Shown here: in pieces, positions 46,555-57,229 of the stretch
Position numbering within the stretch: the first letter of the stretch is position 1
Layout of the letters: the number at the start of each line of letters is the position of its first letter
NCBI RefSeq assembly: GCF_029784135.1
Contig: NC_073744.1
Coordinates: 32,433,380-32,497,379 of the forward strand
From: Toxorhynchites rutilus septentrionalis
Taxonomy: Eukaryota > Arthropoda > Insecta > Diptera > Culicidae
DNA: 64,000 bases
Direction: 5' to 3'
Translations under genes and position numbers: made by a program
Notes under the pieces: generated by a model
Seen by the model: only the letters and a program-made list of their open reading frames with translations
The model's database searches: none
Told to the model about the DNA's origin: nothing

Positions 46555-46700
46555 AAAAATTCGAGGGGTTGTATCCGAGACACGACCGCTTAGGACGTAG
46601 GACTACGCAATCTCTTTTTTTTTGAATTTGTTGGTTTTTTATTTCGGATATTATTTGCAAATACGTTGAAATTTCATTAGTAACTCTTTAGTAAAAAGGA
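46555..46700 (-). repeat. Inverted copy of the 40640-40785 repeat
   Basis: Reads ATTCGAGGGGTTGTATCCGAG...CGCTTAGGACGTAGGACTACG and onward to TTGTTGGTTTTTTATTTCG, the reverse complement of the intron 3 copy with scattered changes. Confidence 0.65.
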
Positions 46701-47067
46701 TCTGTTGCAGTAATTGTATATGAAATATTCGCTTTACGTAGTCCGTATGATTCTGCTGCTTCATGATGCATGAAGAGGTTCGATATAATGAGTTAGAAGC
46801 AAAGAAGAATATAAAGTTTTTGCACCGAAACCGTTTATGACGGTTTTGGTTCGTATACTCGTTTATCATGAAGTGCGAAGCAGAGTTGTCGCATTGTTTT
46901 TTGTGTCACGCTTTGTAGCATGTAACGACAAAAGAATGCCACTGGGGGAAATTACTTCTGTAAGATAATATTTGAACCAAAGAAAGCGAGTCATTCGGTG
47001 AAACGGTCAATCGGCGAACACTGGTGCTGACAATGCCTGACTGTGTAAGGTGAATAACTGCGAGGGC
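46701..47067. other. Intron 1, nothing recognised
   Basis: No coding or repeat signals identified. Confidence 0.3.
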
Positions 47068-47437
47068 TGTTGTGAAGGATGGTACCCACGAAAGTAGTTG
47101 TGCGTAGGATGCGCGTCAAGTTGGAGGGCAATTCCTAATCAGAAGTTCTTTCAACGGGTAAACGAATACTTGTACGAAGGATGTAAGCGGTAGGCAGAAA
47201 AAAGCAAGGCATAAATATAGGAGTGACAGAGCCAGACGATGCAGAGAACCTCAATGAATAGTAATCGAACCGGCAGTGAGTTGTAGTCTACCGTGAGAGA
47301 CGGATCGTTGCGAGATTGCTACGTGTTAATTTCAATTCGTGGTTCATTTTTATGCTTCCACTTTTCATTTGCTCATACACTGTACCGGCAATTCTTATAT
47401 TTAATAAAGAAACCTAATTAATTCGTGCGTCCTTACA
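47068..47437 (+). repeat. Possible solo LTR
   Basis: The segment starts TGTTGTGAAGG and ends CTTACA, has a TATA-like ATAAATATAGG (about 47210) and an AATAAA (about 47403) near the end, the order expected in an LTR. No second copy and no target duplication were seen, so the call is weak. Confidence 0.25.
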
Positions 47438-48685
47438 TGAGTAGAAAATGTAGAGGAAAAGGGTATAAACAATGCTATTTGGTATTTAAGACAGGTGAAG
47501 TGCATGAGCTCAGTCTACGTCAAGCTTCCGTCCGTATCTCTAGACACAAACCATTTTGGTATTTTTCTTGAGCGAGATTTGTTGCTTCGGCAACATGATT
47601 GTAGGTACTGTATGAACTACTATAAACTTGATTGAGTGAGAAGATTACTATTTGAACTGGGTTATTCACAATTTTTAGATTTTGTACTCATACGAATAAT
47701 CATACTATGAGAAATTATTTGTAGATATTTTCATTCGTTTGCCTCTCAGATGAATATACTCGCCGATTCTTGGTTCTCTCGCAGGATATGACTTCATTTC
47801 TAAATGGTCACCCTTGAACTTTGCAAAGGTGGCACATGTTTTTGTGACATTTGAAGCGTATGGAAGATTAAACGTGACGTTTTCCGTTGAATACACGTGT
47901 CTCTATCTTGATCTACCGTCACCGATTCAATTTAAACAAGATAAATCTTTTCGTTTCTTTCATAAGAATTCTAACACAAATGGCAATCACATCTTCCTTT
48001 CATGTTTCGATTAGTAACTCCATTTTGAAATTGAATAGCTAAATGATGTTTGGCGGGTATTTTCTCACGAACTCGATGATATTAAAATTTTAATAGTCTA
48101 CTGAAGTTGCGCTAGCATTCCAAAAATTATCCCTCTGATGGAGTTCGACGAATCGAAGAAATAATCGCGCTTAGCATAAATTGATACATGCGAGGTTCTT
48201 GCAAGATGTAAATGGCTTTTTGGAACTCGTTTGGCTCGAGGCACCGCGTACACCGCGATGTTTAAAAAATATCAATCGAATGAAACGGAACAGTTCTCCG
48301 GGGAAATGAATGGACGCGCCGGAATTTTCGATGGTTTCCTACCGAGAAAGTGGAAGCTGTTTAGTTTACTCGTTTTTGACGCAATATTGGCGATGTGAAT
48401 ATTTGACTATTCTACCGAATAAATTCTCATGAAGTTTAGGTAGTGAATGAATCGAATGATGAATTCGATCCCCGAAATTGTATTGAGTATTGAATGTCAT
48501 AGTTCGCTCGGGGGAATGAATTCAATGTAAAGTGAGGGAGTTGTGTATACTGGTTCATGTAGATTTGAATTATGCCGTTTTTTAGCTTTATGACAGAATT
48601 CTAAGGAACATCGATTCGGAAGACAACAAAGCAAGAGTCAATCAAAATATATTCACCAGAAATGGAAATTACAGACGAATCCAGC
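47438..48685. other. Intron 1, nothing supported
   Basis: Around 48110-48350 several frames are open on both strands with mixed composition, but all frames are about equally open, so no exon is called. Confidence 0.3.
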
Positions 48686-48894
48686 CTATGTGACGTATTC
48701 ATTGTCTCCTCCATCATCCAATTGACACTCCAGGTGCCACAGGAACACCAGACGGCCAAACACACTCATTAGGGACATTGAAAACATTCCGAGAAGGCGG
48801 TTGGAGGCTAACAAGTACCGCATTTTCGACGCCATCTCGGTGGCGAGGTGTAAAAGAGCCACGATGAGAAAGTATTTACCACTAAAGTAGGGTT
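48686..48894 (-). CDS. Candidate unassigned exon inside ADAM intron 1
   Basis: On the minus strand a GC-richer patch in AT-rich intron DNA reads as 68 open codons to a TAG (48686-48688). A pyrimidine-rich tract and TGTAG form a plausible splice acceptor just before 48894. The translation starts PYFSGKYFLIVALLHLATE and contains two hydrophobic stretches (FLIVALLHLA and LLGMFSMSLMSVFGRLVFL), then an acidic end DDGGDNEYVT. Codon choice looks protein-like and the other frames carry stops. I do not recognise the protein. The acceptor phase (two bases complete the first codon) also matches the donor of ADAM exon 1, so it could be an alternative last exon of that gene, part of a nested gene, or chance. 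Confidence 0.35.
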
Positions 48895-49180
48895 CTACAG
48901 GATTGTGATTGTGGAATAGAGGGAAAAATTAGGTGAACTATTGTCTAGGGATGCATATGATTGCTTTAGTTGTTGTTGTATTGACTTGATGAAAACCAAT
49001 GCTCCTCAGATCATTATTATCAAAAGAGTATCTATGAAATCTGAGTGTATTTATCGCCGATTTGTTGTGAAACATTGCTAAATATTTCAACTATGGAATA
49101 ATTAAGCTATCCGATACAACGTAATGATAGACCATAGTGTAGGGTTATATGTTAATTTTTGGTTTGAAATATGAATGATA
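48895..49180. other. Intron 1, nothing recognised
   Basis: AT-rich. Contains the pyrimidine-rich tract just before the candidate exon acceptor at 48895-48896. Confidence 0.3.
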
Positions 49181-49520
49181 TACAGTCAATCCCAAAATTG
49201 AGTACACACCTCGTGCTGGTTTGTTATTTTTTAGTTTTTGGGGGTTGAAAAGTAAATAATTCAATGCGACTTATATTCATCGTAAAATCGATCCATTTTA
49301 CTCTCATGTAGTGATAAGGAAAAAAAATGAAATGGTCACATTTTTACATCAAGTTTAAAACACAAACAAAAAATCTCCAATTAAGACGTGGCAAAATTGA
49401 GTGTACAGAAAATTTAAATCAGTTCAGAAATGTTAACAGATAACAAAAATCAATCCCCTAGTATTTGGTATGGCCCCCCTTTGGCGTCTAGCACTTTCTG
49501 CAAGCATCGTCTACCATGGT
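49181..49520 (-). pseudogene. Tc1 element 3' end, truncated
   Basis: The minus strand reads VLDAKGGPYQILG at about 49500-49455, like the last residues of Tc1 transposases, and continues to an end TGTACTCAATTTTGGGATTGACTGTA-type sequence finishing at the TACAG at 49181. The remaining 5' part is missing. Confidence 0.65.
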
Positions 49521-50847
49521 AGCTTGGGGCCTCCTCGGTTCCTTATCCTAGTTGGATTGGGACTTCGCCCCTCATTCACCTCAGAATAAATTTCGTTACA
49601 GAAGTTACACTCATAATACAAATTACGCTGCGATGGCGTTAAAACGTAAATACCAATTGTTCCTGTAAATTCTTTTATGTTCTTTATTCGAAAAAAATAA
49701 TCCAATGTCCGTGTTCATTTCTAAATTATCAATTAACCTTAAAGAGCAATACGGAAAGGAAAGTAGGTGGCATGTTAATTGTGTCTATACTTATTTTCTA
49801 CAAATGTATCAGCGTCTCCCGCATCATTTACAAATTTTAATCATTACAATTTTTCATTCCACTGCATATTTCTGTTACTCTTTCTTGTTGTATTAATTTT
49901 AATTTGTTTATTATCAGGAGATTCGACAAAAGTGGTAATCTGATTTGTCAGAAATTTATCCTTCTTCATTCGGGTAAATGTTACATTCGGGCATTTGTTA
50001 TATTTTGGTAAATGTGCTTTGGGTAATCGTGTTTCGGGTGCATGGTATTCTGATAAATGTTACACAACTGTCACACTGTCATATTTTTATAGAACATATC
50101 GAAAGTTCTGCGAAATATAATTAATTTTCCGGATCTTTTGAGTTTATTTTTTTTGATCATTATTTTGACCTTTTTTAGGTCAAAAAAGCGAAAATATATC
50201 ATTTTGTTCATTAATATTATCATGGTCGAAAACAAACTACCTATTCCTCGAGGAGTTGAATAAAATTAAAACTATTTTTTCACTTCGAGGGTGTACTTGT
50301 TTAGTTCAATGAATTGTACATTCATATCTACAGCGATACTGTCTATAAAAATACCTAAACCACTCCTTTGAAAATGAAATAAAATATGCTCATATGGATC
50401 TCTGTTGAACACTCATGAACAGGATTGCGTGATAGCTACTGCGAGCGTAGTGTGCGTGATAGCTACTTTTCACATCGTGACGTCAATATTTGTGTTTACA
50501 TTCAATAGCTTCCACATCCATGGGAAAACGCTACTTTCAGTAAGTTTTTCATCAATTAGAAACATATTTTTTTGGGGTTCCCACTAAATGTGATATTTAT
50601 GTCGGTCATTTTCACTCTCTCACCTTCATAGAAACAAAGAAATTCCCGTTATTTTCGCGATGATATGATGATATTTTCAAGACACACAGTGTCGGTGTAT
50701 GAGATTTGAGAAAAATATGTAAACTATGTAAACATTAAGCAATATTTTATTGAAAATGCTGCTATTCCCGAGGACTAAGAATACGGCTGTTCTCAGGACC
50801 TTTTTGCTCCTCAAATGATGAAAGTAAGTCACAATATAATTGTTATC
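49521..50847. other. Intron 1, nothing recognised
   Basis: AT-rich. Short repeats such as TTCGGGTAAATGTTAC occur around 49970-50060. Confidence 0.3.
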
Positions 50848-51099
50848 TGTGTGGATTCTAAAATGCACGTTGACAACACTGCCAGTTATAACTGTCTCAC
50901 CATATTCGCTCATCTCACAACACGTACATACCCCGATCATAGCAACCCGACGAGTGAACATTGAGCTCGCATAACAGCTGATGTAAACACACCACACAGG
51001 AAATCAGGCTTGCTCATGTTCCAGCCGAGGCAGAGGTAAAACGTGTTACCCAGTTCCGAGGCAAGATAGTATACCCCACGGATCTCGGTTATTCACATT
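50848..51099 (+). repeat. Direct repeat, left unit (pair with 52543-52775)
   Basis: About 230 bp, including ACAACACTGCCAGTTATAAC, CCCGACGAGTGAACATTGAG and GGCAAGATAGTATACCCCACG, recurs in the same direction 1.7 kb to the right with scattered changes and small indels. It could be two copies of a small element or long terminal repeats of a short composite. Confidence 0.8.
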
Positions 51100-51244
51100 G
51101 GCCATCCTGCCAGGAGTTGGAATTTTCTGTTACACGGCACATGGTGGTATTTATTAAGCGTGTTGAGATGGTGAAATGAGTGTCTAAATAAGTTTCATAA
51201 AATAAAATTCGTGAATGTGATAAAACATGGCTGTCGTCCGGGGC

Positions 51245-51630
51245 CAACTAACTTAGACAGTTAACAGTGGAGGCGATCTGGCGTAGTGGTAACATTCATG
51301 CCTCTCACGCTAAAGGTCACGAGTTCAATTCTCACTCCCGACATTCTTCCAAAAATGGAAGTAAAAGTGACGAACCAGCCAAATGAGTTGAAAGTCACTA
51401 TAATACAGATAAAAAAAAAAAAAAAAAAAAAAGACAGTTAACAGGTATGCTATGAAGGTCCTCCCGTTAGCATCAGTAAATATCGTGGAATTTTCAACCA
51501 CATTTTGGTTCACTTTGTCTCCGAGTTCAATTTAATGAAAAAACATACAGAAAAACGGGTTTATATTAACATAATTCAAATGTTTTTCAGAGTTTCTGAA
51601 CACAACGCTGCACGCTATTTCATATATGTG
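51245..51630 (-). repeat. Dispersed repeat family, copy C, split by a SINE
   Basis: Inverted relative to copies A and B. The reverse complement of 51433-51630 followed by that of 51245-51267 matches copy A from TGTTGTGTTCAGAAAC to GTCTAAGTTCGTTAG with no gap, showing the SINE at 51268-51432 was inserted later. Confidence 0.7.
51268..51432 (+). mobile_element. tRNA-derived SINE with poly(A) tail
   Basis: Has A box (TGGCGTAGTGGTAAC) and B box (GAGTTCAATTCTC), a short body, and a tail of about 20 A. A perfect 12-bp target duplication, GACAGTTAACAG, lies at 51256-51267 and 51433-51444. The perfect duplication and pure tail suggest a young insertion. A relative is at 29904-30027. Confidence 0.92.
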
Positions 51631-51732
51631 AGTGACTTTAATGTACAATGCAAAAAATCTTCGCGAGTGATGTTTTTTTTTTAATTTGCTCATAGGTTTA
51701 ATGGATTATGTGACTCCCACATGTCACACGAT

Positions 51733-51885
51733 ATAATCGCGCTAGATTCAATGATGAGCTGATGAGCGCGCTAGATTCAATTGAAAGCGGATCGTGACGA
51801 TCGCGTTAGGTTCAATTGAAAGCGGATCGTGACGACCGCGCTAGGTTCAATTGAAAGCGGATCGTGACGACCGCGTTAGGTTGAA
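51733..51885 (+). repeat. 35-bp tandem repeat, about 3-4 units
   Basis: The unit TTGAAAGCGGATCGTGACGA plus CCGCGCTAGGTTCAA repeats with 35-bp spacing at 51781, 51816 and 51851; a partial unit precedes them from about 51733. Units differ by single bases. Confidence 0.9.
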
Positions 51886-52542
51886 TTGGAATTTATTTGT
51901 AAATGTGATGTAATAAACGAAAATGATGAAGATACTAGATTAAAATTTCTTTCGTGGAAAATAGGTTTACGCTCCCGAATTTACAAGTGACTCGAAAAAT
52001 TTGATTAGATTTTATCGATCGGATCGGACTACGCAGGAACAGAAAAGGGACGATGCGATTTGGGATGAAGTGAGAATAACAGCTGCGGTATCGAGCGTGA
52101 TGAAAGAGAGGAAACCAACTCTGAAAATGGTGCCAACGAACGATCAAGCACGTAAAAAAGTGTGAAGATATCGGCGATGCAAAACGATAATCGCGAATAA
52201 TACGATCGGATAAAGCAAATGGAAACCACCATACACTTGGTCGTGGAAGCTTTGAATTGGAACCAGTCATTAAATAGATCCAAAAAAGGATCCAGCGAAT
52301 ATGGCTATAGCTGTAGATTCGGTATTGTAATTCTAGAACCATCATCTAGCACGGGGAATATTCGCTGGGAGAGCTTCAACCGTTCCTCAATGATATTCCT
52401 TCGAATGAAATGTAGGAACACTGGCATCGATAAGGGGATACAAAATATGGACGAGGATAGCGAACTGAAGAATGTTTGAAGATGTGGAAAGTACGAATAT
52501 TTTGATTGACCGTACATTAACAAAAACTGCAAAAAAAAGACA
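51886..52542. other. Intron 1 between tandem and direct repeats
   Basis: Moderate GC with short open frames on both strands. No domain recognised. Confidence 0.3.
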
Positions 52543-52775
52543 ATATGGATTTCAGAATGCCCATTGACAACACTGCCAGTTATATCTGTCTCACCATTCG
52601 TACATACCCCGATCACACCAACCCGACGAGCGAACCTTGAGTTCGCATGACAGCTGATGTAAACACATCACACAGGAAATCGGGCTTGCTCTCGTTCCAG
52701 CCGCAGCAGAGGTAAGACGTTTTATCGAGTTCCGAGGCAAGATAGTATACCCCACGGATCTCGGTTATTCACATT
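52543..52775 (+). repeat. Direct repeat, right unit
   Basis: Second copy of the 50848-51099 repeat; the match ends in CGGTTATTCACATT in both copies. Confidence 0.8.
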
Positions 52776-53179
52776 ATCTATTAAAAACTATCAGTTACAA
52801 GATTTCCAATTTACCAATGCAAATACACTTTGCATACTGCTCCGCCTCATATGTAACTCATTGGTTAAACACAAAACACGGTCAGCGTTGCCAAAACTAC
52901 AGATTAATCTGTACTCAGGCAGATTATTCAAGTGCTTCAAACGCGACATTTCAGATTTCTCGGGTTTCACGCAAAATCCACTTGAACAAATTGAACAAAT
53001 CAATCTAACTTGATTAAAAACATATTGGAGCAATTGAATTCGTCCGCAATTAGGTGGCTCTCATTGGAATCCGTTGACAAACGTAACCTAGAGAGGTTCA
53101 ATGAACTGAAAATGTTTTTATGTTTTCAAGTGAACTACGAAACGGAACAGCTGAACGAATTCTGAATTATTTAAAGATG

Positions 53180-53950
53180 TACTAAATTTTGCTGTTTTTT
53201 TAGAATGCGGTCAGAATGGATGTTCTATTCATGATCAGGATCACAAGCGTGTCGTGGAAGCGTTTAAGCGGAATTTCAATGCTTCGGTCAGGATTGTGGC
53301 CGAAAAAGTTGAATCTGTTCAAGTCTTTCGTTCAGAGATCCAAGGACCGGGAGGGACTGCATACGTACAAAGTACAGAAGGCTCCAAATCGTGACGAACT
53401 GCAAAATGCGGTGGGAAAGTCATGGGCCCGGAAACTGTACACCCAGAATCTGACGAAGCCTCATTGTCTCATCATGGATGATGAGAATTATGCCAAGGCG
53501 GACTTCCGGCGGGGGCTACCGTTCTTCACCGCCCAGAACAAGTTTGATGTTCCGGAGGAAGTAAGGAAGCAGAAACTTTCAAATTTTGCCAAGAAAAACA
53601 TGCTTTGGCAAGCGATTTGCTCATGTGGCAAACGGAGTGCGCCGTTCATGACTGCCGGGACCGTAAACGGGAAGTTCTACCTAATGGAGTGTCCACAGAA
53701 GCTTCTCCTTCTTCTGTTGAAGCAACATGAGGGCCCTACGATCTTCTGACCGGATAGCTTCGTGCCACTATTCAAAGGATGTCCTGGAATGGTACGAAGC
53801 AAACGGGGTCGTACCTAAGGACATGTCGCATCGGAACTAAGGTCACCAACGCTCCGGAACTAATGTCCAGATGTTGTACAGAACCTTATGAGTGGAGTTA
53901 AGCGTAATGTGCGAGCATACGATTATGATATTGAAGTTCACTGAAATAAA
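53180..53950 (+). pseudogene. ITm/mariner-type transposase relic (ITmD37-like)
   Basis: An open stretch (53216-53749) includes KDREGLHTYKVQKAPNRDE, a first-Asp block LIMDDENYAK, PEEVRKQKL, ICSCGKRSAPF and NGKFYLMECPQKLL. After a stop/shift the next frame gives FWPDSFVPLF-like and MPEWYEANGVVPKDM-like pieces corresponding to the second Asp region. This order fits mosquito ITmD37-type elements. N-terminal and C-terminal parts are missing and frames are broken. Confidence 0.75.
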
Positions 53951-54933
53951 TATGCCAAAAGGATCGGTTAACTAGGTAATTTTCTACAAAAAATTTTTCG
54001 TGAATTTGATGAAAAGATATTAACGAAAAAATAGTTCTATACATATGGACAACTCTTAACTATGACAGAGTTATTGAACTTGTCTAGAGCCCAGACAGTG
54101 TACCTTGAAACGACTCTAATTCAACAAAAACGCTACTCGGAACGATTCCTTGTTTCCATCAATCAAATTGATGCTCTCAAACCGCTCTACAATTCGTTCT
54201 TTGACACCACATTTAATATATAATATTAAATATGATATTCAGAGATGAATATAATGACTCTATCTGAAATATAATAAATTTCAGGAATCATATTATTGAC
54301 TCCATGGAGACATGCCGACCGACTTTGAACTACCTCTACTTCCGCATCCGTATTGCAAAACGCAACAACTTCCTCTTAGCGGCATAAGAGAAAACACGAA
54401 TCCATTTCCAGCTCATCAAAGTCCCCTCAGTGGGAGGCAACGCCCTCGCAGCCGGCAGTTACCACCCGATATTTATTTTCACTTTATCGTGAAGCGTCCA
54501 TAAATAATCGCATTAGAACCATTTCGCATAGATGAATGCAAGTCCGGCAAGCGGGATAGCTTGTCGCTGAACAACAACCAATACTTTAGCATAAACACCG
54601 GAACCGTCCCGAGTGTGGGTAAATAGTTGGCTGGTGAGCAAATGTACCGATCCAGTGTACACTCCTCTTCTCAGTGAGCATAAATCTTCAATCGCCGACG
54701 AACCCAAAGAGAGTAGCATAAAGGAACTGCTGGGGGAGAATGGGAGGGGGAGGTTCTGTAAAATAGACGATTTTTCTATGTTATCTGAAAAGGAAATGCC
54801 ATTTACTGGCTGGCTTTTATTAGAACGTGCCACGTAAGACGTTGGTGAGATTGGATCGAAACTATGGCGCCAAGAAAAGCAGCGCGTCTCTGCGAATTGT
54901 GTACTTTTACAGTTTTCATCTTCAAAGACTTAC
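53951..54933. other. Intron 1 next to ADAM exon 1
   Basis: 54150-54210 holds a fragment of the pogo-like family at 18793-19448. The rest is unrecognised; 54500-54850 has moderate GC and short open frames. Confidence 0.35.
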
Positions 54934-55078
54934 CGGGACCTAGACCTTTGTCCGCATGGTGAGTCAATTCTTGAACATATGTCCCAGTCGCAGCACAAAG
55001 GGTCAGCAGCGCGGCTATCAGCGACAGCGATAGGCGGTATGTTCCGAGAAGCGTGGCGAAATCCATCATCATTATCAT
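54934..55078 (-). CDS. ADAM metalloprotease, coding exon 1 (signal peptide)
   Basis: This is the first coding exon of the ADAM gene whose other exons lie at 43844-44201, 43587-43782 and 27807-29621. Reading leftwards from 55078 gives 48 codons plus one base. It begins with a run of Met codons (MIMMMD); the first is taken as the start, but the fifth (55066) has a purine at -3 and G at +4. A hydrophobic core (LSLSLIAALLTLCAATG) follows and looks like a secretory signal peptide. The exon ends ...GLGP + G at a good donor (CCCG|GTAAGT, GTAAGT at 54928-54933). The leftover G joins CT of exon 2 to give Ala, so the phases agree. The link rests on this phase match and on the signal peptide an ADAM needs. 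No transcript is available to prove the 10.7 kb splice. Confidence 0.8.
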
Positions 55079-56097
55079 CCTTTGTTGGCAGAGATGATCC
55101 AAGCCGTCTCACAGCATCGTCATACGAATTTACTCATGACCAACACTCACCGTTTTGTATTACCGATTATTAATTTTCGTTCGCTTAATTACACCCAAAT
55201 CTAATCAAGTTCATCACTGACGATTGACCCCGACCAAAATATGAAATATTCCCGACTAACCTAGATTTTAAATCTCAACCACCGAAAGGAAACCTTCGCC
55301 CACACGACACCGATGTCCCGAGCGCTAGTTGTTGTCCACCGCGGCGCACTCTAATATATTCGGGGGTATTCTGTTTGTTTCGATTTATTCCGCGATATGC
55401 TTCTGCTCGACGCGAGTTTCATACTGCTACTGATGAATGGATCGAAAGCAGCAGCAGCAGCACCAACGATCCTTGCTCACCATCATATACTATGTACGTA
55501 TGCTACGACACAAAAGTTGTTGTTGGTCTCGTTAGTACTGCTGACTTCGTCGCCGAGCTGCACTGTGAGAACGGATGATAGGGTTTGGCAGTGGATGGCG
55601 AAAGGGAACCGGGGGTGACCGGCGGTGACAGACGTGCTCCTTGTGATGCCTTCGTATCATTTTTGCCGTTTGCTGCCCAGTTGAACGCCATGTGCGCGTA
55701 AAAGGAGACGACCAACCTGCACGTACCGTGCGTCTCCAGTGGGGCTGTCTCTAAGTTGGACTGTGCACAGGAGAACTGTTGTTAACAATTGTTGTATAAA
55801 TCATAAATCATTTAAAAAATCGCACCAAATTGTACTGAGCATTTGTCTAATTTTAGGTTGCATACAAATTTTATTATTCTGTGGAACTTTATAGGAGGGA
55901 ATATAACAAATGAAATACAGTGTCCGTCTAGAAAAATTTGTAAGGAACACAATATTTTCTATCGGTGCGAAAAATTGGGGAATAGTTGAATGTGTGGCAA
56001 ATCTCATCATGAATTGTAGATCATAATGGATTGTAGATCGTGATATATTGTTGATCATGTTGGAGTTATTAAACAACACTATTAAAAATATGAACCA
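55079..56097. promoter_or_regulatory. Presumed 5' UTR and promoter region of the ADAM gene
   Basis: Lies directly upstream of the ADAM start codon. 55079-55760 is GC-richer than the surroundings and includes a CAG run (about 55450-55463). No TATA box or start site can be fixed. The role is inferred from position. Confidence 0.35.
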
Positions 56098-57229
56098 TCT
56101 CTATATATATAAAAATCTCGTGTCACGATGTTCGTGGTCGAACTGCTCCGAAACGGCTCGACCGATTTTGATGAAATTATACTCAAAAAATTAAATAGGG
56201 ATGAGAAAAGGTCGTAAACTATATACGATAGTGCTAGGATACCGATTACTGTATATTTAATACCGATTTGGGTGGTCCTATGCAAGATTTTTTTTCTGAA
56301 TAATTTTGTTTTTTTTTTGTATTTTTTGCCTAAATTTGGCTTGAAAAATACATATATAACCAATTTTCACCCCTATTTCCTATTTTATTTGTATTTTTAT
56401 ATAAACAATACCAAATAAATGATCCGCAGTTTGTTTTTACGTTGTTATTTGCTAGATGACACTTCGTCCTCTTCATCGAGCTTTTACCCCATACATACGC
56501 AGCTAACCCCGGTTCGACTAAAGCTAGGCGCAACGCTGGCGAGCTGGAAGCCTTTTTGGATGAGCACAATTAATTATTGAAATTATTTGAAACACACACA
56601 TGCTCGGAATGTAAAATAACAATCACCCTATTGTGGTCAATCCTGAAAAAACCGGCTGGAGAACACGTGTGTAGATCCAATGCGCCACAGTTACTTCAAT
56701 CACTAACAACATCATTACTCATTTTGAATTAATATTTTTAAACATGTGGTTGGAGGAGACGATACAAACAAGGGAGTGCGCTTCATGCGCTTATGTATTT
56801 CGTTTGATGAATTGACGCAGTCAGGACAACGTCTTGAGTTGTGCCAATAATCGATGGTAAACAAACATTCAAACAAACAAAAAAACAAGTAACGAACGAC
56901 TGCGATTCCTATGACACAATCAACAGAATACATTCACTTGGAAACACTATCATGAGCAACACCAACACAGCCTTTGTTCAAACGACAGCACGTGTGTTCA
57001 AACAAAAGAAATGATGTCTTTAATGAGCTGCATTGCAAAATTACACGTTTTCCTTCCAATATGTTGCTGGATGTATTCGGTTGAATGACAAATCTGATCA
57101 ACTGTTCTCCTGTATTCTGAAATCCGATCAAATCATATTTATCTGTACGTATCGCAACTCAAGTTCGATCGGGTTGTGCAAATGTGGCAGCCTTGCCATG
57201 CAATTCGACATTGAGGTATTTCTGTGAAG

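Noticed and set aside
51268..51345. Possible functional tRNA gene
   Set aside because: Same reason: poly(A)-tailed SINE with target duplications, no proper cloverleaf ends.
51935..52345. 136-codon minus-strand frame
   Set aside because: No domain or signal; lies among repeats and overlaps equally open frames on the other strand.
55375..55618. Plus-strand frames in the ADAM 5' flank
   Set aside because: Short, mutually overlapping and driven by the CAG-rich stretch; better explained as 5' UTR or promoter of the minus-strand gene.
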